The notes beneath the pieces are model-generated. The model ran no database searches. It was not told where the DNA came from and worked only from the letters and a program-made list of their open reading frames with translations. 64,000 bases of DNA, from contig NZ_JANIIC010000008.1 of the NCBI RefSeq assembly GCF_024519315.1, forward strand, positions 62,001 to 126,000. Direction: 5' to 3'. Positions 53,249 through 61,763 of the stretch are shown here, piece by piece; positions within the stretch are counted from its first letter, which is position 1; every line of letters starts with the position of its first letter. Both the position numbers and the translations under genes were made by a program. The stretch is from Streptomyces malaysiensis subsp. samsunensis (GTDB taxonomy: Bacteria; Actinomycetota; Actinomycetes; Streptomycetales; Streptomycetaceae).

Positions 53249-55057
53249 GTGTCGGACGAAGGCCACCTGATAGCCGGACGTTACCGCCTGGCCGAGAAGA
53301 TCGGCCGTGGTGGCATGGGCACCGTGTGGCGCGCGGAGGACGAACTGCTGGGCCGCCAGGTCGCGGTCAAGCAGCTCTACGTCTCTCCGCACCTCGCCGA
53401 GGACGAGTTGACGACGCTGCATGAACGCACCCGCCGCGAGGCGCGCAGCGCGGCCCGTATCACCCACCCCAATGTGGTCGTGGTCCATGACGTGGTGGAC
53501 CATCAGGGACTGCCGTGCATCGTCATGGAGTACGTGCCCTCCACAACCCTCGCCGACCTGCTGAAGAACGGCGGGAGCGTCTCCCCCGACGAAGCCGCCC
53601 GCATCGGCCGCGGCATGATCGCCGCCCTGCGCGCCGCGCATGCGGCCGGAGTGCTGCACCGGGACGTCAAGCCCGGCAACGTGCTGCTCGGCCCCGAAGG
53701 CCGGGTCGTGCTCACGGACTTCGGCATCGCGGTGGCCACCGGCACCTCGACGCTGACCAAGACCGGCGAGGTCGTCGGCTCCATCGACTACATCGCGCCC
53801 GAGCGGGTCAGGGGCCGCAAGCCCGGCCCCGCGTCGGACCTCTGGGCGCTGGGGGCGACGCTCTATCAGGCGGTCGAGGGGCGGCCGCCGTTCCGCAAGG
53901 CCACGGCGATCGAGACGGGTTACGCGATCGCCGTCGATCCGCTGGACCCGCCCAAACAGGCGGGCACGCTGACTCCGTTGATCGAGCGGCTGCTGGCGAA
54001 GGAACCGGAGCTGCGGCCCACCGCGGAGGAGACCGAACGGGCGCTACGGCTGCCCGCGGCGGAGGTCGAGACGACATCGTTGCCGACGCCGCCGCTGGAC
54101 TCGACCATGAACCTGACGACGCTGCGGGGACCCGCCAACCCGGCCCCGGACCGGACCACGGGCACCACCGGCCACAACTCGCCCCCCGCGCACGGGGGCC
54201 CCGCCCCGTATCAGTCGACGCCGCCCACTCCGATGCCGGCGCAGCCCACGCCGCCGACGCCCACGCCGGCGCAGCCCACGCCGCCCACGCCATTCCCTTC
54301 GGTCACCGCCTCGACACCGGCCGGGCCGGCCGTTCCGGCCCCGGGCCCGACCCCGACCTCGAGCACGGCGACCCCGCTGTTCACACCGGGCCCGGTGCCC
54401 GTTCCCCCGTCCCCTCCTCCGGCGCCGAAGTCGAACCGTAAGGCGGTGTGGACCGCCGTGGCGGCCTCCCTCGCGGTCGTGACCGTGGCGGGCGGCGTCT
54501 ATATGTTCGGCATCGACCACGACAACGGCGGGGGGCAGTCGTCGCCCACAAACAACCCGTCGGCCTCCCCGGCCAAGCCGTACACCCCGCCGTCCGGCTA
54601 CCACATGGTCACCGAGAAGAAGTTCGGCTTCTCCCTCCCCATCCCCGACGGCTGGACCCGCCAGGAGAAGAACGACCCCGACGGCAACACCGTCGACCGC
54701 ACCCAGGAGGTCCGCTACCTCGATCCCACGCGGATGATCGGTCTGCGGATCAACGTCCTCGACTTCGCCTCCGCCGACCAGGTCCAGCACTTCGAGGACG
54801 TCGAGGTCGCGTTCAAGAAGGCATACCCGATCTACCAGCGGTTGCGGCTGCAAGAGACGAAGTACCAGGGCATGCCGGCCGCGATCTGGGAGTGCAAATT
54901 CCGCGGCGAGGCCCGGATGTTCCGCGCGATCGATCTCGGCTTCGGCAAGGAGGGCGAAAAGGAGTACGCGATCTACCTGAGCGCCCCGGACGCGGACTGG
55001 GGCACCTACCGGCCGATCTTCGACGAGGTCCGGAACGGCTTCCGCATCATCGACTGA
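53249..55057 (+). CDS. Transmembrane Ser/Thr protein kinase with a non-PASTA sensor domain
   Basis: 602 aa; GTG 53249 with GGGAGGGGAAAG upstream. Kinase domain 10-275: glycine loop IGRGGMGTVW, Lys 41 in VAVKQL, catalytic loop HRDVKPGNVLL, DFGIA, and SDLWALGATLYQ. A Pro/Thr-rich linker (~290-395) leads to one transmembrane helix (AVWTAVAASLAVVTVAGGVY). The outer ~150 residues have no PASTA repeats but carry FGFSLPIPDGWTRQEK, MIGLRINVLDF, YQGMPAAIWECKFRG, REAIYLSAPDADW-like landmarks that match the domain of the 6710-7510 and 7757-8557 products (VPxGW start, then Y-A-V/I-x-L near the end). Divergent from the LiaF-like gene. Confidence 0.92.
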   Translation: MSDEGHLIAGRYRLAEKIGRGGMGTVWRAEDELLGRQVAVKQLYVSPHLAEDELTTLHERTRREARSAARITHPNVVVVHDVVDHQGLPCIVMEYVPSTTLADLLKNGGSVSPDEAARIGRGMIAALRAAHAAGVLHRDVKPGNVLLGPEGRVVLTDFGIAVATGTSTLTKTGEVVGSIDYIAPERVRGRKPGPASDLWALGATLYQAVEGRPPFRKATAIETGYAIAVDPLDPPKQAGTLTPLIERLLAKEPELRPTAEETERALRLPAAEVETTSLPTPPLDSTMNLTTLRGPANPAPDRTTGTTGHNSPPAHGGPAPYQSTPPTPMPAQPTPPTPTPAQPTPPTPFPSVTASTPAGPAVPAPGPTPTSSTATPLFTPGPVPVPPSPPPAPKSNRKAVWTAVAASLAVVTVAGGVYMFGIDHDNGGGQSSPTNNPSASPAKPYTPPSGYHMVTEKKFGFSLPIPDGWTRQEKNDPDGNTVDRTQEVRYLDPTRMIGLRINVLDFASADQVQHFEDVEVAFKKAYPIYQRLRLQETKYQGMPAAIWECKFRGEARMFRAIDLGFGKEGEKEYAIYLSAPDADWGTYRPIFDEVRNGFRIID

Positions 55058-55097
55058 CGGGACGGGGGCCGGGCCCCGGCCACGGGCCTGTTCGCAG

Positions 55098-55124
55098 AGG
55101 CGCGCCCCGCGTGGGGACGCGCCT
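55098..55124. terminator. Hairpin between kinase and DoxX genes
   Basis: AGGCGCGCCCC, loop GCGT, GGGG-A-CGCGCCT (one bulged A). Lies between convergent genes. Confidence 0.65.
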
Positions 55125-55160
55125 CCCGTGGGAGCCGCGGGCCATGTGAAGGGTCGCGGG

Positions 55161-55742
55161 CTAGGTGAAGAGCTGCGAGCCCTGCCGGCGCCTGCGCTTG
55201 GAAATGAGGACATCCAGGGAGAAATACGGCGCCCCGGCCAGCACCAGCGGCAGCCACGCCATCAGATAGGCCAGGTCGTTGCCGTAGTAGTACGGGTCCG
55301 ACTGCCAGCTGACGGTGAGCCACAGGCTCAGCGAGATCAGCGCGCCGCCGAGGGCGGCCAGGCGGGAGAGGAGACCCACCAGGATGCCGAGGCCGACGGC
55401 CAGTTCGCCGTAGGCCATGGCGTAGCCGAAGGCGGTGGGGTCCTTGAGGCCCTGGTCCACCAGCCACGGTATGGCCGAGCTGTCCCGTACCTGACGCATC
55501 AGCTCGCCGATGGAGCCGGTGCCCGAGTCGGCCAGGAAGGCGGAGTCGGTGAGTTTGTCGATTCCGGCGTAGACGAAGGTGACGCCGAGGAAGATCCTCA
55601 GTGGCAGCAGCGCGTAACGGGCGGCCGTGGCCCTGACCCCGACGGGCTGCTGCCCGCCTATACCGCTCACCGCACTCATGCCGTGCACACTGCCGCCGCT
55701 GCCCGCCGTCCCCGAACCGGCCATACGATCCGCGTGTCTCAT
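55161..55742 (-). CDS. DoxX-family membrane protein
   Basis: 193 aa; ATG 55742 with GGGAGAGG 7 bases upstream. Gly/Ser-rich N-terminus, then DoxX hallmarks: PLRIFLGVTFVYAGIDKLTD, GYAMAYGELAVGLGILVGLL, ALISLSLWLTVSWQ, and a last helix YLMAWLPLVLAGAPYFSLDV. DoxX/thiosulfate:quinone-type proteins are linked with redox balance and membrane thiol stress; the specific role here is not known. Confidence 0.88.
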   Translation of the reverse strand: MRHADRMAGSGTAGSGGSVHGMSAVSGIGGQQPVGVRATAARYALLPLRIFLGVTFVYAGIDKLTDSAFLADSGTGSIGELMRQVRDSSAIPWLVDQGLKDPTAFGYAMAYGELAVGLGILVGLLSRLAALGGALISLSLWLTVSWQSDPYYYGNDLAYLMAWLPLVLAGAPYFSLDVLISKRRRRQGSQLFT

Positions 55743-55818
55743 GCCGCCCGCCTCTCCCGTCGCACGCCGTTTAGTTGCGCGCTCGACGAAACCATACGGA
55801 GCGGCGGTCCGGAACGAC

Positions 55819-57117
55819 TCAGTCCATAACATCGATGGGATAGCGGTTGGTCTCCGCCCCCGAGGCCGTCACGACCTGCACATCCACCCGGCCCGGCTCC
55901 ACGTCCACCGGGACCGGCACCGTGAGCGCGGTGTCCGTCGGGCTGCTGAAGCCCCCGGCCTCCGGAACCAGCGGGACATGGACATGCACCGCGCCGATGC
56001 GGACGACCAGCTTGGCCAGCCGCTCCGGGTCCTGGGCCCCCGGCGGGACGAAGCCGCTGCCGCGGATCTCGATGTCGTCGCCGGTGCGGATCGCGGCGTC
56101 GCGGTCGATGGCGCCCTCCTCGGGGCGGACCCGCACGACGGACAGCACGGTCGGCCGGCCGCCCTCCGCGTACTTCCCGGTCAGGTACATCACCGCGGAC
56201 ACGGCCGCCAGTAGCGTCAGGCCCCACGGCACATCGGGCAGCCGCCACGGCTCGCGGGCCAGGCGGACGGCGGTGAAGGCGAGGGCCGCGGTGTGGACGA
56301 CGACGTACTGCACATCGGCGAAGCTGCCGCGGCCCGCGTCGTCGGTCAGCAGATCGGCGGCGCGCGGGCGCACCGCCCGCACCTTCTGGAGCCGCTGCGC
56401 CCGCACCCGGGCCGCCACGACGAGCCGGGCCAGCACAGCGACCGCACACGTCGACGCGGCGACGGTAAGGAGCCCGGCGGCGTGGCCGAGGGCCAGACCG
56501 TCGGTCAGCCGCCGCCGGTCGCCGGGGTCCACGGCCAGTTCGCCGCCGAGCACCAGCACCGCGAAGACCGCGATCAGCAGCCAGGCGGCGGCGACGGTAC
56601 GGGAGGTGGAGAGGCGGTTGTCCTCGCCGACGAGCGGGGCCAGCGGGCCGCCGCCCCCGCGGTGCAGCCGGGCGGCGAGGGTCAGCAGCGCCGCGGTGAC
56701 CACGGCCGCGATGAGCCCGGCCGTCCGCGCGACCGACCAGCCCGCGCCGATCGCCGTGGCCAGCTGGACGATCAGCAGCGCCCCGACCGCGCCCCACACC
56801 ACGAACGCCGTGCGCCGCCACACCCGGTGGCGCCAGGCCGAGGTCTCGGCGCGGCCGCTGTCGCCCACCGAACGGGCCGCGTGGGCCAACTCGTCCGAGA
56901 CCCACTGCCGGGACGCCCCGGCCGAGTGGACGAGAGCCGCTGGAAGGCCCTCTCCGGCCGCGAAACGCTCCCGCAGGGCCACGAACGCGGCCACGGCCCT
57001 CCGATGGCCCTCACGGGCCCCCTGAGGGCATTCACAGCCCTTGTGGCCATGAGGGTGCCCATGGGGATGCTGTCCTTCTGCCGTCGTGGCGTTCTCCGCC
57101 TGTTCCAACGCCACGCG
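55819..57117 (-). CDS. Multi-pass membrane protein with C-terminal TIG/IPT-like domain
   Basis: About 432 aa. GTG 57117 is preferred (GGAG 8 bases upstream); GTG 57135 or the ATG at 57183 would lengthen it. N-terminus has a His-rich, Cys-containing patch (HPHGHPHGHKGCECPQG) that could bind metal. Then helices (WGAVGALLIVQLATAIGAGW, AGLIAAVVTAALLTLA, AWLLIAVFAVLVLGGEL, ALGHAAGLLTVAASTCAVAV) and a last ~110 residues with DDIEIRGSGFVPPGAQ, an IPT/TIG-type beta domain. No function assigned. Confidence 0.7.
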   Translation of the reverse strand, partial: RVALEQAENATTAEGQHPHGHPHGHKGCECPQGAREGHRRAVAAFVALRERFAAGEGLPAALVHSAGASRQWVSDELAHAARSVGDSGRAETSAWRHRVWRRTAFVVWGAVGALLIVQLATAIGAGWSVARTAGLIAAVVTAALLTLAARLHRGGGGPLAPLVGEDNRLSTSRTVAAAWLLIAVFAVLVLGGELAVDPGDRRRLTDGLALGHAAGLLTVAASTCAVAVLARLVVAARVRAQRLQKVRAVRPRAADLLTDDAGRGSFADVQYVVVHTAALAFTAVRLAREPWRLPDVPWGLTLLAAVSAVMYLTGKYAEGGRPTVLSVVRVRPEEGAIDRDAAIRTGDDIEIRGSGFVPPGAQDPERLAKLVVRIGAVHVHVPLVPEAGGFSSPTDTALTVPVPVDVEPGRVDVQVVTASGAETNRYPIDVMD

Positions 57118-57219
57118 GGTCGCTCCGTCGCTCACTCGTTCCGTACGGGGCCGCGGGTTCGCACGGCACCGCCCAACTGACATGTGTTGAGAGGGGATTG
57201 TGCCGCACCGCGGAAGGTG

Positions 57220-58017
57220 TCAGCTCAGCAGGTCCGGCTCATCGCGGGTGATCTGCAAATACAGAGGTTGATAGTTGATCCAGGCCACAAGATCGTTTCC
57301 CAGCTGTTCGCGCGTCCGCATCGCGTCGGCGTAGTCGATGGGAACCGGCTTGCCCGACGCCTTCGCGGTCAGCTGCACCTGGGCGGCCCGCTCCATCGTG
57401 ATGAACCACCACGCGGCCGCGTCGACCGAGTCCCCGACCGTCAGCAGACCGCGATTGCGCAGGATGAGGGCCTTGTACCCGCCGAGCGCGGCCGCGATCG
57501 CGCGCCCCTCGTCCTCGTCCACGACGACCCCCGTGGTGCCCCCGTGGACCGCGTGGTCCTCGAAGAACGCGCACACCTCCTGGGTGATCGGCTCCAGCGG
57601 CTCGCCGAGCGCGGCCAGCGCGCGGCCGTGCACCGAGCGGCTGTGTGCGACGGCCACGACGTCCGGCCGCGCCCGATGCACGGAAGAGTGAACAACGAAG
57701 GCCGCCTGGTTGACGTGGGAGCCTCCCTCGACCACCTGGCCCGCCTCATTGACGAGCAGCAGATCACTCACGGTGATGTGGCCGAAGGGCATGCCGAACG
57801 GGTTCACCCAGTAGCAGTCGGTGAACTCCGGGTCCCGTACGGTGATGTGCCCCGCGACCCCCTCCTCGTAGCCGAACCGCCCGAACAGGCGCAGCGCGGC
57901 GGCCAGCCGCTCCTTGCGATGGCGGCGCTCGTCAGGGAGCGAGGTGTGCTGCGGGGGCATGGTGAACCGCAGCTGATCGGTCGGTATCGGGGTGGGGGTC
58001 TGCGGCTCGTTCGTCAT
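57220..58017 (-). CDS. Class II aldolase/adducin-domain protein
   Basis: 265 aa. Starts with a ~25-residue Pro-rich lead, then LAAALRLFGRFGYEEGVAGHI, FWVNPFGMPFGHITVSDLLL-like strand (WVNPFGMPFGHIT), VVHSSVHRARPDVVAVAHSR with the metal-ligand His residues, GGTTGVVVDEDEGRAIAAAL and ALILRNRGLLTVGDSV. Members with this N-terminal GHIT motif are adducin-like or decarboxylase-like proteins of unsettled substrate; I give no reaction. Confidence 0.85.
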   Translation of the reverse strand: MTNEPQTPTPIPTDQLRFTMPPQHTSLPDERRHRKERLAAALRLFGRFGYEEGVAGHITVRDPEFTDCYWVNPFGMPFGHITVSDLLLVNEAGQVVEGGSHVNQAAFVVHSSVHRARPDVVAVAHSRSVHGRALAALGEPLEPITQEVCAFFEDHAVHGGTTGVVVDEDEGRAIAAALGGYKALILRNRGLLTVGDSVDAAAWWFITMERAAQVQLTAKASGKPVPIDYADAMRTREQLGNDLVAWINYQPLYLQITRDEPDLLS

Positions 58018-58082
58018 CGGCAGCTCCGCTCCTCTGGGGTGCTGGAGCGGAAGCTACCTCCGGGTATCGCAGGAGGCCAGAG

Positions 58083-58694
58083 TCAGGGCCTACGGCGATT
58101 GATCGCGGTGAGGTCGATCTCGATGGGGAACGGAACGGTCAGGCGGAGCTTGTCGTGGTAGATGCCCGTGGGTTGGTACGCCTTCGCGGCGGGGTCGAGT
58201 TCGTAGACGTACACGATGGGAAGGCCGCCGTCCTCCTCCACCCGCCAGAAATGCGGAATGCCGACACCCGCGTACTTGCGTGGCTTGACCTCGCGGTCGC
58301 GCTCCTTGGAGTCCGGCGACACGACCTCCACGGCCAGAAGGATCTGCTGAGGGCCGTACCAGGTCTGGTACGCGTCAAGAAACTCGTACGCCCGCGTCAC
58401 CAAGACGTCCGGCTCGAGCTGATTCTTCTCATCGAGCCGGATGCTCATCTCCGGCAGGACCTCTGACTCCACCGGCGCCTGGTTCGCCAAGGCGATCTGG
58501 AGCAGTTTCATGACACGTGCGTGGAACGCGGCCTGCGGACTCACGAGGACGAGACTCCCGTCGATCAGCTCCGTGTGCGGAGGAAGATTCGGAAGCCGGT
58601 CGAGGTCGTCCGCCGTCCAGCCGCCCTGCGGCGGGCGGGGCCACTCGCACTGCCCGTACTGCTCGTCCAGCCCGTACTCGTGTGCGGCGCTCAT
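58083..58694 (-). CDS. Uma2-family (DUF820) putative endonuclease
   Basis: 203 aa from ATG 58694 (GGGAG 5 bases upstream). Restriction-endonuclease-like fold: ELIDGSLVLVSPQ (Glu), LEPDVLVTRAYEFLD (P-D-V active-site Asp), LLAVEVVSPDSKERD (E-V-V-S with S-K), KYAGVGIPHFWRVEED. These are common as multi-copy accessory genes in Streptomyces; real targets are unknown. Confidence 0.9.
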   Translation of the reverse strand: MSAAHEYGLDEQYGQCEWPRPPQGGWTADDLDRLPNLPPHTELIDGSLVLVSPQAAFHARVMKLLQIALANQAPVESEVLPEMSIRLDEKNQLEPDVLVTRAYEFLDAYQTWYGPQQILLAVEVVSPDSKERDREVKPRKYAGVGIPHFWRVEEDGGLPIVYVYELDPAAKAYQPTGIYHDKLRLTVPFPIEIDLTAINRRRP

Positions 58695-58744
58695 GATTGC
58701 TCCCATAGGACGGAGTCTCGCCTCTGCGCACAGAGTACCCAGCG

Positions 58745-58794
58745 CAAACGCCGACGCCGCCGCTCAAACGAATGAGCGACGGCGTCGGCGTTTG
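58745..58794 (-). terminator. Terminator of guaA
   Basis: 22-base arms starting CAAACGCCGACGCCG with one mismatch, loop AACGAA, 40 bases after the guaA stop. The longest stem in the window. Confidence 0.9.
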
Positions 58795-58833
58795 ACGACC
58801 AGATGACCATCCGACCCGGAGGGGGCGCGGCGG

Positions 58834-60420
58834 TCACTCCCACTCGATGGTGCCGGGCGGCTTACTGGTGATGTCCAGCACCACGCGGTTGATCTGGTCG
58901 ACCTCGTTCGTGATGCGGGTCGAGATCCGCGACAGCACGTCGTACGGCAGCCGCGACCAGTCCGCCGTCATCGCGTCCTCCGAGGAGACCGGGCGCAGCA
59001 CGATCGGGTGGCCGTAGGTACGGCCGTCGCCCTGGACGCCGACCGAGCGGACGTCGGCGAGCAGGACCACCGGGCACTGCCAGATGTCGCGGTCCAGGCC
59101 GGCGGCGGTCAGCTCCTCGCGGGCGATGGCGTCGGCCTCGCGCAGCAGGTCCAGGCGCTCCTTGGTGACCTCGCCGACGATCCGGATGCCCAGGCCGGGT
59201 CCCGGGAAGGGCTGGCGGTGGACGATCTCGTCCGGCAGGCCGAGCTCCTGGCCGACCATCCGCACCTCGTCCTTGAACAGCCTGCGCAGCGGCTCGACCA
59301 GCTTGAACTCGATGTCGTCGGGCAGCCCGCCCACATTGTGGTGGGACTTGATGTTGGCGGTGCCGGTGCCGCCCCCGGACTCCACGACATCGGGGTAGAG
59401 GGTGCCCTGGACCAGGAACTCCACGGCCTCACCGGCCGCGCCCGCCTCGGCCACCAGCTCGGCCTGGGCCTGCTCGAAGACCCGGATGAACTCCCGGCCG
59501 ATGATCTTCCGCTTCTCCTCGGGGTCGGACACCCCGGCGAGCGCGGACAGGAACCGCTCCTCGGCCTCGACGACCTTCAGATGCACGCCGGTGGCCGCCA
59601 CGAAGTCCTTCTCGACCTGCTCGGACTCACCCTTGCGCATCAGGCCGTGGTCCACGTACACGCAGGTCAGCTGGTCGCCGATGGCCTTCTGGACGAGGGC
59701 GGCGGCCACGGCGGAGTCCACACCGCCGGACAGCCCGCAGATCGCGCGCTTGGTGCCGACCCGCTCCCGGATCGCGGCCACGGACTCCTCGACCACATTG
59801 GTGGTGGTCCAGGTGGGCTCCAGACCCGCACCCCGGTAGAGGAAGTGCTCCAGCACCTGCTGGCCGTAGGTGGAGTGCATCACCTCGGGGTGGTGCTGTA
59901 CGCCGTACAGCCTGCGCTCATCGCATTCGAAGGCCGCGACCGGCACCACATCGGTGGACGCGGTGACGGTGAAGCCCTCGGGGGCCTTGGAGCAGGCGTC
60001 GCCGTGCGACATCCACACCTGCTGCTCCTCGGGGGTGCCCGCGAACAGCGTCGAGCCCGGCTTGCTGACGGCGAGCGCCGTACGGCCGTACTCGCGCGCC
60101 CCGGTGTTGTCCACACTGCCGCCGAGCGCCGTGGCCATCAGCTGGAAGCCGTAGCACATGCCGAAGACCGGGACGCCCGCCTCGAAGATCGCGGGGTCGA
60201 GCGTGGGCGCGCCCTCGGCGTAGACCGACGAGGGGCCGCCGGAGAGGATGATCGCCTTCGGATTCTTGGCGATCATCTCGGCCACCGGCATGGTGGACGG
60301 AACGATCTCGCTGTAGACCCGGGCCTCACGGACCCTGCGGGCGATGAGCTGGGCGTACTGCGCGCCGAAGTCGACGACCAGGACGGTGTCGGGGGCGGCA
60401 GCAGGGGTCGCTGATGGCAC
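58834..60420 (-). CDS. guaA: GMP synthase (glutamine-hydrolysing)
   Basis: 528 aa; converts XMP to GMP using glutamine and ATP. GATase class I domain: nucleophile Cys in [11 protein letters not shown], later [11 protein letters not shown]is; ATP-pyrophosphatase P-loop [15 protein letters not shown]-terminal dimer domain ending [14 protein letters not shown], the universal GuaA C-terminus. ATG 60420. Confidence 0.98.
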   Translation of the reverse strand: MPSATPAAAPDTVLVVDFGAQYAQLIARRVREARVYSEIVPSTMPVAEMIAKNPKAIILSGGPSSVYAEGAPTLDPAIFEAGVPVFGMCYGFQLMATALGGSVDNTGAREYGRTALAVSKPGSTLFAGTPEEQQVWMSHGDACSKAPEGFTVTASTDVVPVAAFECDERRLYGVQHHPEVMHSTYGQQVLEHFLYRGAGLEPTWTTTNVVEESVAAIRERVGTKRAICGLSGGVDSAVAAALVQKAIGDQLTCVYVDHGLMRKGESEQVEKDFVAATGVHLKVVEAEERFLSALAGVSDPEEKRKIIGREFIRVFEQAQAELVAEAGAAGEAVEFLVQGTLYPDVVESGGGTGTANIKSHHNVGGLPDDIEFKLVEPLRRLFKDEVRMVGQELGLPDEIVHRQPFPGPGLGIRIVGEVTKERLDLLREADAIAREELTAAGLDRDIWQCPVVLLADVRSVGVQGDGRTYGHPIVLRPVSSEDAMTADWSRLPYDVLSRISTRITNEVDQINRVVLDITSKPPGTIEWE

Positions 60421-60502
60421 TTCGGCGGCCTTCCGGCGGTGGTGGCGTGCGGTGGAACGGGTCTGCGGCGGGACCGCGGCCTGGGGGGCCGGAACCGCAG
60501 GT

Positions 60503-60532
60503 TTGGACTTTCGATTCTAACGGGCTCATAAT
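60503..60532 (+). promoter_or_regulatory. Promoter of the chorismate mutase leader, leaderless
   Basis: TTGGAC (60503-60508), 18-base spacer, CATAAT (60527-60532). The ATG of the leader peptide is at 60540, 7 bases after the -10 box, so transcription should begin at or next to the ATG. Confidence 0.65.
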
Positions 60533-60539
60533 CGGCGCC

Positions 60540-60611
60540 ATGTCCACGCGCATGACCTTCGTCTTTACCTATGGCACCGGCCCGTCCGGCTGCCATGGTC
60601 GTGCTGCGTAA
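60540..60611 (+). CDS. Phe/Tyr-containing leader peptide of the chorismate mutase gene
   Basis: 23 codons, ATG 60540 to TAA 60611. Residues 5-11 are MTFVFTY: two Phe and one Tyr within six codons, one Phe as TTT and the Tyr as TAT, codons that are rare in this genome. 21 bases after the stop comes a strong terminator stem (60633-60662), then the chorismate mutase gene. Chorismate mutase makes prephenate, the precursor of Phe and Tyr. This is the classic layout of ribosome-mediated attenuation: when charged Phe/Tyr tRNA is scarce the ribosome stalls and the terminator is avoided. Translation would be leaderless. Confidence 0.7.
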   Translation: MSTRMTFVFTYGTGPSGCHGRAA

Positions 60612-60632
60612 GAACTGACAGCGACTTCCCAG

Positions 60633-60662
60633 GCGCCCCGGGCCGGCAAAGGCCCGGGGCGC
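60633..60662 (+). terminator. Attenuator terminator before chorismate mutase
   Basis: Perfect 12-base arms GCGCCCCGGGCC / GGCCCGGGGCGC, loop GGCAAA, followed by TCTGTCTTCT. It lies between the leader peptide and the chorismate mutase start at 60729. Confidence 0.82.
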
Positions 60663-60728
60663 TCTGTCTTCTCCTCCGGGCCTCGGCCGGACCCCAGGGC
60701 TCCGCGACATGGACCAGGAGACACGGAT

Positions 60729-60998
60729 ATGAGCAGCAGTAGTACGGGCGCGGAGACCGCGGATGTGATCGGCGCCGCACGGGAGCGGATCGACGCCCTG
60801 GACGGGCAGATCCTCGATCTCGTCCGGGAGCGGATGGCGGTGTCCGCCACCGTCCAGGAGGCGCGGATCGCGGCGGGCGGGCGGCGGGTGCAGCTCTCCC
60901 GCGAGATGGAGATCCTCGACCGCTACCGGCAGCGGCTGGGCAAGCCCGGTACGACGCTCGCCATGACGCTGCTGGAGCTGTGCCGGGGCCGGGTCTGA
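60729..60998 (+). CDS. Chorismate mutase (AroQ type)
   Basis: 89 aa, all-helical AroQ-delta/gamma-like single domain: IGAARERIDALDGQILDLVRERM (active-site Arg; quoted in part), AVSATVQEARIAAGG and LSREMEILDRYRQRLG, with the family's R...K/R...E pattern. It rearranges chorismate to prephenate. Similar short enzymes (Rv0948c) rely on partner DAHP synthase for full activity. Expression probably controlled by the leader peptide and attenuator upstream. Confidence 0.92.
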   Translation: MSSSSTGAETADVIGAARERIDALDGQILDLVRERMAVSATVQEARIAAGGRRVQLSREMEILDRYRQRLGKPGTTLAMTLLELCRGRV

Positions 60999-61080
60999 CG
61001 CCTCCGCCTTCCGACCGGGCAACGGCCCGCGGACAGGCGGAAGGGCCCAAGGACACGCGAAGGGCCCGCGGAGAGGCGAA

Positions 61081-61123
61081 GGGCCCCGGGGGCGCCCGAA
61101 CGGGGCGGGCGCCCCCGGGGCCC
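61081..61123 (+). terminator. Terminator of the chorismate mutase gene
   Basis: Perfect 17-base arms GGGCCCCGGGGGCGCCC and complement, 9-base loop. A second stem, CAGCACCGGCG/CGCCGGTGCTG, follows at 61132-61162. Short CGAAGGGCCC repeats precede it. Confidence 0.85.
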
Positions 61124-61162
61124 TAGGCGGTCAGCACCGGCGTCAGGGCAGCGCCGGTGCTG

Positions 61163-61763
61163 AGGGGCGGCGCCGGGGGGTTGCGCCGCTGGCTTCTGGG
61201 GCCCGTATGTCAGGGGTGTCTGAACGGCGTACGCCCGCGTGGTCGGACCAATGTCGGGATGTGACCGGGGGCGTTTTCCCTCTCAGCATCGTGGTGGATG
61301 CGGAGCGCCGGGCGCAACCGTTTCGACCGGATACGGTCGGCCCCAGGCGTCCCCGGGACCGACCGTCCTTGAGGTGGTGACCGGGCTGCTGTCCCCTGCC
61401 GACCGGTCACCTCGCCGAAGCGAGGTCCCACGACGCGCCGCCTGAATCACCACAGGGGCCGCGTCTCATCGCTTCGGCGGATCTGAGCCACGCGTGGATT
61501 TTCCGGGCCGCTCCTGGCTGGCGCGGCACCGGGCACAACGAGCCCGCGCTCGGGCCGGTCACGCGCCGTACGGGTGATGACGTGCGAGGTCGGGCGTCCG
61601 TCGCGGATTCTGTGACCATTCTGTGGGCAACTGTGAAGGCAACCTTTCGGCCATCGGCCTGGTCATGTACGTGCAAACGCACGGCCATCCCGCGCCCCCA
61701 CCGCGACGGCCTTCCACCTGCGTATCGCCCACGAGGGATACGTACGGACCCAGAGAGGTCTTC
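61163..61763. other. 600-base gene-free region upstream of the LAETG protein
   Basis: No convincing gene on either strand. It contains a CGAA-loop hairpin (ACCTCGC/GCGAGGT, 61409-61426) that competes with a GGTGACCGG/CCGGTCACC pairing (about 61375-61411) and lies within CCCCTG/CAGGGG flanks. This could be a structured leader or just GC-rich background. The promoter of the downstream gene is probably in the less GC-rich stretch 61600-61680. Confidence 0.4.
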
